The notes under the pieces: generated by a model
What the model saw: only the letters and a program-made list of their open reading frames with translations
Told to the model about the DNA's origin: nothing
Database searches by the model: none
Program-made: the position numbers and the translations under genes
In this document: piece by piece, positions 1 through 8,603 of the stretch
How positions within the stretch are numbered: position 1 is the first letter of the stretch
How the letters are laid out: each line of letters opens with the position of its first letter
DNA from: Flagellimonas sp. CMM7
Lineage (GTDB): Bacteria; Bacteroidota; Bacteroidia; Flavobacteriales; Flavobacteriaceae
DNA length: 64,000 nucleotides
Reading direction: 5' to 3'
Assembly: GCF_021390195.1 (NCBI RefSeq)
Contig: NZ_CP090003.1
Span: 1,042,001-1,106,000 of the forward strand

Positions 1-478
1 AGAAGATGTCCCCTACTTCCAAAACTTGAAAACCATCAAGTTGTGGCAGGGTAATCTTTCCTTCTGCTTTAATTGTTCTTGCTTTTAATACTTGTCCGTC
101 CAAGGCATTTTCTTTCTCTTTTATTTCCTTGACATAATCCACCGCTTTTATCAACTCGTCAATGTTTATTGGTTTCATTAAATAATATGCAGCATGATTG
201 TTCAACGCGTCCATGGCGTACTGGTTATAGGCTGTAACAAAAACTGTTTCAAAAGTTCTATCAGGGATTTTGTCCAGAAGATCAAAGGCATTACCAAAAG
301 GCATTTCAACATCTAAAAACACCAAATCTGGCTGATGCTGTTGGATTAGCGCTAGTCCTTCATCAATATTGGAAGCTTCTCCCAACAGTTTCACTCCATC
401 ACAATATTTGGCTATATAATTTCTTAAAATCTCTCTACTATTTGCCTCATCTTCCACGATAATAGTCCGTAATTCCAT
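1..478 (-). CDS. LytTR-family response regulator, C-terminus beyond the window edge
   Basis: Reading leftward from the ATG at 478 gives a receiver domain: acidic pair E9/D10, the phospho-acceptor Asp at residue 56 (context VFLDVEMP), the conserved Thr in FVTAYN, and Lys in LMKP. After a linker the frame enters KITLPQLDGFQVLEVGDIF, which is how LytTR DNA-binding domains begin, and it is cut at base 1. The start overlaps the stop of the upstream histidine kinase by one base (TGATG), so the pair should be translationally coupled. It is most likely the phosphorylation target of that kinase. The family assignment is secure for the receiver domain; LytTR rests on the first 20 or so residues plus the kinase type. 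Confidence 0.9.
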   Translation of the reverse strand, partial: MELRTIIVEDEANSREILRNYIAKYCDGVKLLGEASNIDEGLALIQQHQPDLVFLDVEMPFGNAFDLLDKIPDRTFETVFVTAYNQYAMDALNNHAAYYLMKPINIDELIKAVDYVKEIKEKENALDGQVLKARTIKAEGKITLPQLDGFQVLEVGDIF

Positions 479-2685
479 CAATCTTTTTTAAGCTTAAGGG
501 ACACTTTTGTTCCTGTTTGATCCTCATTCAAATTGGATATTGAAACATCTACCTTGTTCTTATACATCTCATTAAGAATTTGGATACGCTTTTTAATATT
601 TCCCATCCCTTTTGATTTTTGTTTCTTTTGATTATCCGTCTTTAATGCGGCCGATTTTTTTCTCCCGATTCCGTTATCTACAATTGTTATTTCCAGGAGC
701 TCTTTGTTGATTTGATTTACCTCAATCTTTAAAAAACCCTTTTCTTCTTTGTAGCGCAGTCCGTGCCAAATAGCATTTTCTATATAGGGCTGAAGAAGCA
801 TCGGAGGAATTTCAAACGCATCAATATCTATCTTTTTATCTATGTTGATTTCATAGTCAAACTTATCCGAAAAACGGGAATGCTCCAATTTCACGTATAA
901 CTCTAAAAGCTCCAATTCTCTGGAAAGAGAGATAAAGTCCTCTTCAGAATTTTCCAGCACGCTTCTCATCAAAACTGAAAAATCACTTAGAAACCGATTG
1001 GCACTACGTTCATCACTTTTCGCAATATAATTGTTGACGGAATTGAGTGCATTAAAAATAAAATGCGGATTCATTTGAGTACGCAACGACTTTAATGCCA
1101 GTAGATTATTTGCCAATTTCTGTTGTTTACCACTTCGATAAAACAAGAAGGTTGTTAATGCCATTAGTACCAGTCCAAAAATCAAGGAATAAATAATCCA
1201 TTTTTGTCTTTTGCTTGTCTCTTCAAACAACTGCTGTTCTGTAACGGCAAGGCTATACTTGCTTTGGGATAACTGTCGTTCTTGTTCCAGACTTGATATA
1301 CGATTTTGCTTGGTAGCTATCTCACGATTAAATCTGGCCGCTCTAGAAATTTCTTGTTCCTTTTTTACGTATAAGCTATCTACAACAGCAACATAATCTT
1401 GATAGGATTCCAACGATTTGGAAAAATCTCCTTTGTATTTGTATACTTCTGATAATTTTCTGGTTGCATCTTTTTGTACAACCAAATCATCTTCACTATC
1501 TGCCTCAACAATACTTCGCTCCAAATAAGGAATAGCCTCATCCAACTTATCCTGTGCTATGTATGCATTGGCTATTTTGTAATTGATGCGTTGAGCAGTT
1601 ATGGAATCTGGACTTGGCAAGGCCTTATTTTCTCTACCAACTGATTGTCTAGGTAATTGCGACAATCCACTCAAACTCTTTTTCCTTAGTTGAATTTCAT
1701 CTTCATATCTATTCTCTTGATTGTAAAAATCCGCCACTTTTTCATTCTCCTCTATTAATCGTTCTGGAGCTACTTTTTTAGAAAGGTTCAGTGAATTGTT
1801 ATAAAACCCTTCTGCCTCTACTAAACGATTTTCGCTTGCATAGGCATCTGCAATTTTTGAGTTTAAATCAATGACCTTGGGAGAGATTTGGTTTTTTTGG
1901 GCAATTTGAAGCCCCTCCTTATAAAAATCCACCGCCTCATTCAATTTGGACAAACCCTTGACGGCATCTCCTAAATTTTCATACAATTCTACACGTTGAA
2001 AAGGAATCATATTCTTTACTTCCAATAATGGAGTAAGAATGGATTCTGCATTTTGAAAATCGCCATTCATCACATAAGCTTTGCCCAATAACAACTTCGT
2101 TTTGGATGACTCCCTATGTTCAAGAGCATCCCTGAAGTTTGTAATAGCCAGGTCATATTGTTTATGATATAAATAAATCTCGCCCAAAATGGTCAAAGAA
2201 GAAGAAAGCTCGTTTCTATTTCCACGTTTGCCCAATTGAGATATAGATTGAGCTATAAAGTCTATGCTCTTCTCCAAATCTGTTCTTTTGTAAACATTGG
2301 CAGAATCTAGAAACCTCTGATGATTAGAAATGTTTCTGGAGCTTATACTTTTTTCTTTCTTTGAACTTCTTTTGGAAATATAACCTTCTACCAACACATC
2401 TACCTCTTCATCTGAAGTTATTCTATGCCTAACAGGTTCAAATTCCAAGCTTTCAAAAATGAGTATATCACCAATTGAAGCTTTAATTTTGAACTCACCC
2501 AGTCCATTGGTTGTTGTATAGGAACCCTTATCCGTAGAAACTTCAACCCCTGAAATTGGAGCAAAGTTTTCCTTTCCTTTAACCGATCCGGTAATCTCCA
2601 TGGACAAGCGTTCATTGTTTACTTGGGAAAACCCAGAGTAAAACACGATTAGAAAGAAGAAGAATATGTGTTTTCCTTTTACCAT
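478..2685 (-). CDS. TPR-containing LytS/YehU-type sensor histidine kinase
   Basis: This is a 735-residue protein. A signal-type N-terminus (MVKGKHIFFFFLIVFYSGFSQ) is followed by a carboxypeptidase-regulatory-like beta-sandwich segment (about residues 28-100, with NGLGEFKIKASIGDILIF). A run of tetratricopeptide repeats (about 140-440), a coiled coil, a membrane segment (WIIYSLIFGLVLMALTTFLF) and the kinase core come next. The His_kinase (PF06580-type) phospho-acceptor is His541 in MNPHFIFNALNS. The N-box is PPMLLQPYIENAIWHG and the G-box region is VDNGIG. The sensor part would be periplasmic. It sits directly upstream of its LytTR regulator with a one-base overlap. The signal it senses is unknown; the beta-sandwich in front of the TPRs is a less common addition. 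Confidence 0.93.
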   Translation of the reverse strand: MVKGKHIFFFFLIVFYSGFSQVNNERLSMEITGSVKGKENFAPISGVEVSTDKGSYTTTNGLGEFKIKASIGDILIFESLEFEPVRHRITSDEEVDVLVEGYISKRSSKKEKSISSRNISNHQRFLDSANVYKRTDLEKSIDFIAQSISQLGKRGNRNELSSSLTILGEIYLYHKQYDLAITNFRDALEHRESSKTKLLLGKAYVMNGDFQNAESILTPLLEVKNMIPFQRVELYENLGDAVKGLSKLNEAVDFYKEGLQIAQKNQISPKVIDLNSKIADAYASENRLVEAEGFYNNSLNLSKKVAPERLIEENEKVADFYNQENRYEDEIQLRKKSLSGLSQLPRQSVGRENKALPSPDSITAQRINYKIANAYIAQDKLDEAIPYLERSIVEADSEDDLVVQKDATRKLSEVYKYKGDFSKSLESYQDYVAVVDSLYVKKEQEISRAARFNREIATKQNRISSLEQERQLSQSKYSLAVTEQQLFEETSKRQKWIIYSLIFGLVLMALTTFLFYRSGKQQKLANNLLALKSLRTQMNPHFIFNALNSVNNYIAKSDERSANRFLSDFSVLMRSVLENSEEDFISLSRELELLELYVKLEHSRFSDKFDYEINIDKKIDIDAFEIPPMLLQPYIENAIWHGLRYKEEKGFLKIEVNQINKELLEITIVDNGIGRKKSAALKTDNQKKQKSKGMGNIKKRIQILNEMYKNKVDVSISNLNEDQTGTKVSLKLKKD

Positions 2686-2893
2686 TTATTCCTAAATACT
2701 TAGGTAAACTTAATTCATATAAAGCGTATTAAAAAATGGCTTCTTCTTCAAAAGTTGCCAAAAACAGTGCCATTTTACCTCTTTACAAAACCATTTGTCT
2801 CACTCACTCATTCTAAGTTCCCGTTCCCTCATTCTTGGTTTTTATTAAAAAAAGATGGCAATATTTTTACCCCATACTTTAAAACATTGAACT

Positions 2894-4063
2894 ATGAAAC
2901 ATTTAAAACATTTATTGGGAATAGCACTTTTTACAATAGCAGCCGGAACAGTATACGGATGCAATTTAAAACCAAGGGAATATCAAAACACTGCCTTGAT
3001 AACAAAATCTATTGCAGACAAACCAGCCAAGCAATATGTAAAGGTTGCATTGTTATTGGACACTAGCAACAGCATGGATGGTCTTATTAATCAGGCAAAA
3101 GCACAACTTTGGGATATTGTCAATGAATTTACCTATGCCAAGTGTGGGAATGAGGCCAGACCTTCATTACAAATAGCACTTTATGAATATGGCAATGATA
3201 ATTTAGCCTCTAATGAAGGCTACATTAGGCAAGTAATAGGTTTTAGCAGTGATTTGGATGAAATCTCTGAAAAGCTGTTTTCCTTGACTACCAATGGAGG
3301 CGAAGAATATTGTGGTCAAGTTATTCAAACTTCATTAAAACAGTTAGACTGGGGCAAGAATGCAGATGACCTTAAAATGATTTTTATTGCAGGAAACGAG
3401 CCATTCACCCAAGGTAAATTAAACTACAGGGATGCTTCAATCAACGCCAAAGAAAAAGACATTGTTGTAAACACAATTTTTTGTGGAAATTATGAGCAGG
3501 GCATCTCAACCAAATGGAAAAACGGAGCCACTTTGACCGGAGGTGAGTATATGGCCATAGATCACAACAGACAAGTAGTTCATATTGACACTCCTTATGA
3601 TGATGTTATTATTAAACTCAATTCCAAATTAAACAATACATATATTTCTTATGGAGCCTTGGGAAGGGAAAAGAAAATGATGCAGGAAATACAGGACAGT
3701 AATGCCGTTGAAATGGAACCTGCAGTTGCGGTAAAAAGGTCAATCAGCAAAAGCTCTAGACTATACAAAAATTCTAAATGGGACCTAGTAGATGCCGTTG
3801 AAGATTCAGAAACGGTTCTTGAAGAATTGGATGATGAAGATCTACCTACCGAACTAAAGGGAAAAACTGATAAAGAAATCAAACAATACGTCCAAGACAA
3901 AAAAATGGAGCGTGAAAAAATTCAAAAGCAGATCCAGGATTTAAACACAAAACGTGAGGCATACATTGCCAAAAACCAAAAAGAAGAAACTGGAGAATTG
4001 GAAAATGCATTGTTATCAGCCATAAAAAATCAAGCTGCTAAGAAAAATTACAAATGGGATTAG
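2894..4063 (+). CDS. von Willebrand factor type A domain lipoprotein
   Basis: A 389-residue exported protein. The N-terminus ends in a lipobox-like TVYGC (Cys23), so it is probably a lipoprotein. A VWA fold follows from about residue 48: beta-strand VKVALLLDTSNSM carries the metal-ion-dependent adhesion site DxSxS (D56, S58, S60), and later strands include MIFIAGNEPF and VNTIFCGNY. The C-terminal 90 residues are lysine/glutamate-rich and look like a coiled coil. The start at 2894 is favoured over longer upstream frames because it gives a clean signal peptide. It stands alone, ending in a shared bidirectional terminator. The specific role is unknown; adhesion or protein-protein binding is an inference from the domain. 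Confidence 0.85.
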   Translation: MKHLKHLLGIALFTIAAGTVYGCNLKPREYQNTALITKSIADKPAKQYVKVALLLDTSNSMDGLINQAKAQLWDIVNEFTYAKCGNEARPSLQIALYEYGNDNLASNEGYIRQVIGFSSDLDEISEKLFSLTTNGGEEYCGQVIQTSLKQLDWGKNADDLKMIFIAGNEPFTQGKLNYRDASINAKEKDIVVNTIFCGNYEQGISTKWKNGATLTGGEYMAIDHNRQVVHIDTPYDDVIIKLNSKLNNTYISYGALGREKKMMQEIQDSNAVEMEPAVAVKRSISKSSRLYKNSKWDLVDAVEDSETVLEELDDEDLPTELKGKTDKEIKQYVQDKKMEREKIQKQIQDLNTKREAYIAKNQKEETGELENALLSAIKNQAAKKNYKWD

Positions 4064-4086
4064 ATTGTTGAAGTGTGAGAAAAAAG

Positions 4087-4115
4087 TGGTCCATCATTTT
4101 TGATGGGCCATTTTT
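4087..4115. terminator. bidirectional intrinsic terminator between the VWA and PorP-like genes
   Basis: A 10-base stem TGGTCCATCA / TGATGGGCCA (one G-T pair) encloses a TTTT loop. It is flanked by five A on the left and five T on the right, so it works for both converging genes. It overlaps the stop codon of the PorP-like gene. Confidence 0.85.
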
Positions 4116-5109
4116 AGTTATTGGCGGCAGGACAGTAGCAATCGTAACGTTTGCCTTGATCACTCTGACCAAAATCATATCCTAAGGTAATTTGATGAAA
4201 GCCTCCATTATCAAAACGAATATCACCAGATTGGTAAGAATAATTATAGGAGAACAAGAACTGGTTTACGTTAACTCCAATTATTGGCGTAAACAATTGC
4301 AAACGCTGTTCACCAAAACCACCATTGGTCTGGAACTGTGCCCCATCAAAACTTCTACGGTAAGACAAGCCAGCCCATATAGTACCAAAAGCAACATCCT
4401 TATAAACTTTTGCGTTAAGGTCAATGGTTTTTTCCTTGGTAAAATCGGTCATCTGAAATAAAACAGAAGGCTCAATTCTAGTTTTCTTTCCAAAAACATA
4501 TCCTGCTGAAAGCAAATATCTTCTCAAATTATCAAATTCTGCTGCAGTGTACAAATCACGACCACTTCCCAAGATATTCAAAACAGCGGCGTGTGCATAA
4601 AATTCAAAAATATTATACGATACTCCTAAATCTACATTAAAGTAGCTTGTAGTGTTTTTTGTTCCTGAAACCACAGGATCCGGTATTATAGATCTAAACT
4701 CTGTTTCATCTAAACTGCTTAAAATAACCCCGGCACTAAGACCAAAGGATATTTGGTTTAGTGTTCTAAAGTCTCCCGCCAGCTGCAAATGATGAGCGTA
4801 GGTTGCTTTAAAACCTGTTTGGGAGTGGTATCCGTTAGAATCATTAAATAAGATCCCGCCAACACCGCTTCGTTCACCCACCCTAAAATTAGCATTCAAA
4901 GTCTGTAAACTAGGTGCTTCGTCAACATTGAACCATTGTTTCCTTGCTGTAAGCCTTATTTTTGCTCCTTCGCTAATACCTGCCATAGATGGATACACCA
5001 AATAGTAGTTATCTGCTAAGTAATCAAAATATACAGGTATTCCTTCTTGAGCCTTAGTAGTTAGCCCAAAAACTAGGGTAATGATTAGTAGGGTTAAATA
5101 GCGTCTCAT
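4114..5109 (-). CDS. PorP/SprF-family type IX secretion membrane protein
   Basis: A 331-residue protein with a signal peptide (MRRYLTLLIITLVFGLTTKAQ) and the family opening: Q-E-G-I-P-V-Y-F-D-Y, then NYYLVYPSMAGI, then repeated amphipathic beta-strands. It ends in aromatic-rich strands (HQITLGYDF) and a short cysteine tail. PorP/SprF proteins are outer-membrane beta-barrels of the type IX secretion/gliding apparatus, often paired with a large adhesin-type partner. No such partner is next to it here, so this is a stand-alone copy, not the porKLMN locus. The start at 5109 gives the signal peptide directly. Confidence is high for the family, low for the exact partner. Confidence 0.85.
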   Translation of the reverse strand: MRRYLTLLIITLVFGLTTKAQEGIPVYFDYLADNYYLVYPSMAGISEGAKIRLTARKQWFNVDEAPSLQTLNANFRVGERSGVGGILFNDSNGYHSQTGFKATYAHHLQLAGDFRTLNQISFGLSAGVILSSLDETEFRSIIPDPVVSGTKNTTSYFNVDLGVSYNIFEFYAHAAVLNILGSGRDLYTAAEFDNLRRYLLSAGYVFGKKTRIEPSVLFQMTDFTKEKTIDLNAKVYKDVAFGTIWAGLSYRRSFDGAQFQTNGGFGEQRLQLFTPIIGVNVNQFLFSYNYSYQSGDIRFDNGGFHQITLGYDFGQSDQGKRYDCYCPAANN

Positions 5110-5212
5110 GTATTGATTATGGGGCTAAAGTTGATATTTAAAGGTAATCAAACATTTAGATAACGATTGAAGCGGTACATTATTATATATTTTACCTCTC
5201 ATGTTTACTTTG

Positions 5213-5220
5213 TATTTTTG
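5213..5220 (+). promoter_or_regulatory. predicted -7 element of the nfu promoter
   Basis: TATTTTTG matches the Bacteroidota -7 consensus TAnnTTTG and ends 15 bases before the ATG at 5236. No convincing -33 TTG is seen, so the prediction is moderate. Confidence 0.5.
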
Positions 5221-5235
5221 CATTAAATATCCGCT

Positions 5236-6132
5236 ATGAAAGAATTTAATATCACAGTTGTTGATACCAACAACCCCAAAATACTAAAATTTGAGGCCAA
5301 CCAGTTCTTGGCAAAGGGCAATTATGAGCTTAAAAACATAGATGAAGCAAAGGATTCCCCATTAGCTCAGCAGTTATTTTATCTCCCCTTCGTTAAAACT
5401 GTATATATCTCCGGAAACTTTATAGCTCTTGAACGATTTGATATTGTTGAATGGGATGATGTAAAAGATGAAGTTGCTCAGCAATTGGTTGAATATTTAA
5501 ATGCTGGAGAACCTGTGGTAAATGAAGCAGAAACTCAGAAAAAACAGCCCATTACCGTTTACGCAGAAGTTACTCCCAACCCTGCGGTGATGAAGTTTGT
5601 TTCCAACAAAAAAATAGTTCCCACCACATACGAATTCAAAAATATTGATGACGCAAAGGATTCCCAGTTGGCTAAAGAGCTTTTCCACTTTCCATTTGTA
5701 AAAGAGGTGTTCTTTGATGAAAACTACGTATCCGTTTCAAAATATGAGGTTGCTGATTGGGAGGAAATTACCATGCAGTTACGAGAATTTATTAGAGACT
5801 TTTTAGCAGATGGAAAGGAAGTAGTTTCCAGTGAAGCAATTCAGAAATCCAAAGAAACTGCAGAGCAAAGCCTATCACCAACGCAATACGATGATACTTC
5901 TCAACAGATTATAGATATTTTGGAAGAATACGTAAAACCGGCAGTTGCCAGCGATGGTGGTAATATTCTTTTTCAATCCTACCAAGAAGACAGCAAAACA
6001 GTGAACGTAATTTTGCAAGGGGCTTGCAGTGGCTGCCCGTCCTCTACTTTTACCCTAAAAAATGGTATTGAAACCATGTTAAAAAATATGATGGGAGATA
6101 AAGTAAATGAGGTGGTTGCACTCAATGGCTAA
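5236..6132 (+). CDS. NifU-family Fe-S cluster scaffold/carrier with duplicated N-domain
   Basis: A 298-residue protein. Residues 1-95 and about 107-200 are two copies of the Nfu N-terminal domain: compare NYELKNIDEAKDSPLAQQLF with TYEFKNIDDAKDSQLAKELF, each followed by a (L/F)PFVK motif. The C-terminal NifU domain (about 220-298) carries the Fe-S-binding CxxC at C264/C267 in GACSGCPSS. Nfu proteins receive a cluster from the SUF/ISC scaffold and pass it to target enzymes in the cytoplasm. This fits the Fe-S-rich ActB and QueG encoded further along. Dodecin follows 69 bases downstream on the same strand and shares a terminator. Confidence 0.93.
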   Translation: MKEFNITVVDTNNPKILKFEANQFLAKGNYELKNIDEAKDSPLAQQLFYLPFVKTVYISGNFIALERFDIVEWDDVKDEVAQQLVEYLNAGEPVVNEAETQKKQPITVYAEVTPNPAVMKFVSNKKIVPTTYEFKNIDDAKDSQLAKELFHFPFVKEVFFDENYVSVSKYEVADWEEITMQLREFIRDFLADGKEVVSSEAIQKSKETAEQSLSPTQYDDTSQQIIDILEEYVKPAVASDGGNILFQSYQEDSKTVNVILQGACSGCPSSTFTLKNGIETMLKNMMGDKVNEVVALNG

Positions 6133-6201
6133 TTTTCGGTTTTTCTTAGAAATAGTATCGTCAAATTTTCATAACTTGAATTAATTTAAAAAACATTAAC
6201 C

Positions 6202-6402
6202 ATGGCAGTTTTAAAAGTTATTGAAGTATTGGCAAACTCTGATGAAAGTTGGGAACAAGCAACGAAAAATGCAGTAGCCCACGCTTCCAAATCAGTTAAG
6301 AATATCCGTTCGGTTTACCTCAACGAGCAAAGTGCTTCCGTTAAGGATGGTAAAATAGACGAATACAGGGTCAACGTTAAAATCACTTTTGAGGTTAAAT
6401 AA
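6202..6402 (+). CDS. dodecin family flavin-binding protein
   Basis: A 66-residue protein with the dodecin fold signature: a short strand (AVLKVIEVLANS), one helix (SWEQATKNAVAHASKSV) and two strands (SVYLNEQSASVKDGKIDEYRVNVKITFEV). Dodecins form hollow 12-mers that store or buffer flavin. Length and sequence fit the family over the whole chain. It lies 69 bases after nfu and is followed directly by an intrinsic terminator. Confidence 0.93.
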   Translation: MAVLKVIEVLANSDESWEQATKNAVAHASKSVKNIRSVYLNEQSASVKDGKIDEYRVNVKITFEVK

Positions 6403-6425
6403 CCAAAGGGTGAATAACAAAAAAT

Positions 6426-6449
6426 GCGCCCACCTCGGGCGCTTTTTTT
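6426..6449 (+). terminator. intrinsic terminator after dodecin
   Basis: GCGCCC, loop ACCTC, GGGCGC, then seven T. The T-run ends at the first possible ATG (6450) of the next gene on the same strand, so no promoter fits between them. Confidence 0.88.
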
Positions 6450-6467
6450 ATGTTCAAAATTGTTTAC

Positions 6468-8576
6468 ATGCTTAAAAGAATTACCATTTTATCGGTTTTA
6501 TTGTCTTTAACCCAAGGTTGCACCCAAAAATCTAATAAAGTGACCCATAAACATACTAATGCCCTAATCCATGAGACCAGTCCATACCTATTACAGCATG
6601 CACACAACCCTGTAAACTGGGAAGCTTGGAAACCTGAAGTTTTAGAACGTGCAAAAAAAGAAGGTAAGCCCTTACTTATAAGTATTGGTTATGCCGCATG
6701 CCATTGGTGCCATGTAATGGAGAAAGAATGTTTTGAAGATGAGGAAGTAGCACAAATGATGAATGAGAATTTCATCAATATAAAAATTGATAGAGAGGAA
6801 AGACCTGATGTGGACCAAATCTATATGGACGCCATTCAGATGATATCTGGAAATGGTGGATGGCCTCTTAATATAGTAGCCCTGCCAGATGGAAGGCCAT
6901 TCTGGGGTGCCACCTATGTTCCAAAAGACAATTGGATCAAATCCTTGAAACAACTTACAGATTTATATAAAAACGATAAATCTAAAATTGTACAATACGC
7001 CAGTGATTTATCAAACGGAATCAACGCCATAAACCTTGTAGAAAATAAGGGAGATTCCGATGCCTTTACTATGGAACAACTTGACACTTCCGTGGAAAAA
7101 TGGTCAGCATATTTTGACAGTTATTTAGGTGGATACAAGCGTGCTCCCAAATTTATGATGCCAAACAATTGGGATTTTCTTTTGCATTATGCAACTGCAA
7201 ATTCCAAACCGGAAATCATGGAACATGTCAATGCAACTTTGACCCGTATGGCCTACGGCGGCATTTATGATCATGTTGGTGGCGGGTTCTCTAGATATGC
7301 CGTGGATACCAAATGGCATGTGCCGCATTTTGAGAAAATGTTATATGACAACGGCCAACTAGCGAGTTTATATGCCAAGGCCTATGCCGTAACAAAAAAT
7401 GAACTGTACAAGACCGTTGTAGAACAGACCATAAGTTTTGTTGAAGAGGAACTACTTGATGAAAATGGAGGTTTTTATTCTTCTTTGGATGCCGATAGTC
7501 TAGATGAGCATGGTGAATTGGAAGAAGGAGCCTACTATGTTTGGACCAAGGATGAATTGTCCCAACTCTTAGAGGATGATTTTGACATCTTCAAAGATTA
7601 CTATAATATTAACTCTTACGGCCTTTGGGAAAAAGGAAACTATGTTTTAATCAGGGATAAAACAGATGAAGAGATTGCAAAAAAACACGATGTTTCCATA
7701 GCTGTTTTAAAAGAAAAACTGAACAATTCTCTCAAAATATTAAAAGAGAAAAGAACTGAACGTTCCAAACCTAGGTTGGACGATAAAATTCTTGCTTCGT
7801 TGAATGGGTTAATGCTCAAAGGACTTGTAGATTCCTATCGTTATTTGGGCAATTCAGATTATCTTGAATTGGCGCTTAAAAATGCTGAGTTCCTTGAAAA
7901 GGAAATGATCCAAAAGGATTATTCCCTTAGTAGAAATCATAACAAAGGTAAAAACAACATAAATGGCTTTTTAGAGGACTACGCAAGTGTAATTGATGCC
8001 TTCTTAGCACTTTATGAAGTTACTTTTGACGAAAAATGGTTAAATCATTCCAAGAAACTTTTGGATTATACCAAAATTCACTTTTTTGATAAGGAATCAG
8101 GAATGTTCTTTTTTACATCTGACAAGGATGAAGCGCTCATTAGAAGGAGCATCGAAACCTATGACAAGGAAATTTCATCCTCTAATTCCATCATGGCCAA
8201 AAACCTGTTGAAATTCCACAAGCTGTACACGGAGGAAGATTATGGAGTGCTTGCCAAACAAATGGTAAAAAATGTGCAGGAGAATTTTGAAGAAAGTGCA
8301 CAAGGTTTTAGTAACTGGATGCATTTGGTACTTTACGAAAATCAAAACTTTCATGAGATAGCTGTAGTGGGAGAAAATTATAAAGCTATAGGAAAGGAAT
8401 TGAGTAGCGAATACCTACCCAATAGTATTCTGGTGGGTTCAGAAAAAGAAGGTGGTATTGACCTATTAAAAAGTAGATATAATGAAGGAGAGACTTTGGT
8501 CTATGTTTGTATAGAAGGAGCTTGTAAACTCCCAGTAACCTCTACCAAAGCAGTGTTGAATCAATTAAAAAAATAA
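6468..8576 (+). CDS. DUF255/YyaL-type thioredoxin-fold lipoprotein
   Basis: About 702 residues from the ATG at 6468. That start gives a lipoprotein signal (MLKRITILSVLLSLTQGC), whereas the ATG at 6450 abuts the preceding terminator's T-run and is less likely. An N-terminal thioredoxin-like domain has the family hallmark HWCHVMEKECF, with the CHWC pair near residue 78 and IDREERPDVDQIYMDA after it. An (alpha/alpha)6-barrel-like region follows, with RPRLDDK-type helix motifs (here SKPRLDDKILASLNGLM). These are relatives of human SPATA20 and B. subtilis YyaL; their biochemical function is not firmly known. The lipobox suggests it acts in the periplasm. MscS follows 27 bases downstream. Confidence 0.88.
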   Translation: MLKRITILSVLLSLTQGCTQKSNKVTHKHTNALIHETSPYLLQHAHNPVNWEAWKPEVLERAKKEGKPLLISIGYAACHWCHVMEKECFEDEEVAQMMNENFINIKIDREERPDVDQIYMDAIQMISGNGGWPLNIVALPDGRPFWGATYVPKDNWIKSLKQLTDLYKNDKSKIVQYASDLSNGINAINLVENKGDSDAFTMEQLDTSVEKWSAYFDSYLGGYKRAPKFMMPNNWDFLLHYATANSKPEIMEHVNATLTRMAYGGIYDHVGGGFSRYAVDTKWHVPHFEKMLYDNGQLASLYAKAYAVTKNELYKTVVEQTISFVEEELLDENGGFYSSLDADSLDEHGELEEGAYYVWTKDELSQLLEDDFDIFKDYYNINSYGLWEKGNYVLIRDKTDEEIAKKHDVSIAVLKEKLNNSLKILKEKRTERSKPRLDDKILASLNGLMLKGLVDSYRYLGNSDYLELALKNAEFLEKEMIQKDYSLSRNHNKGKNNINGFLEDYASVIDAFLALYEVTFDEKWLNHSKKLLDYTKIHFFDKESGMFFFTSDKDEALIRRSIETYDKEISSSNSIMAKNLLKFHKLYTEEDYGVLAKQMVKNVQENFEESAQGFSNWMHLVLYENQNFHEIAVVGENYKAIGKELSSEYLPNSILVGSEKEGGIDLLKSRYNEGETLVYVCIEGACKLPVTSTKAVLNQLKK

Positions 8577-8603
8577 GGGAAATTAAAATTATTCACTTCT
8601 AAT

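Noticed and set aside
2691..2704. CCTAA-ATAC-TTAGG inverted repeat before the histidine kinase gene
   Set aside because: The arms are only five bases and AT-rich. It lies six bases from the ATG and chance occurrence is likely.
2755..3066. 103-codon plus-strand frame overlapping the start of the VWA gene
   Set aside because: It overlaps the VWA reading frame, which has a lipobox and a MIDAS motif; the alternative has no domain and unusual composition.
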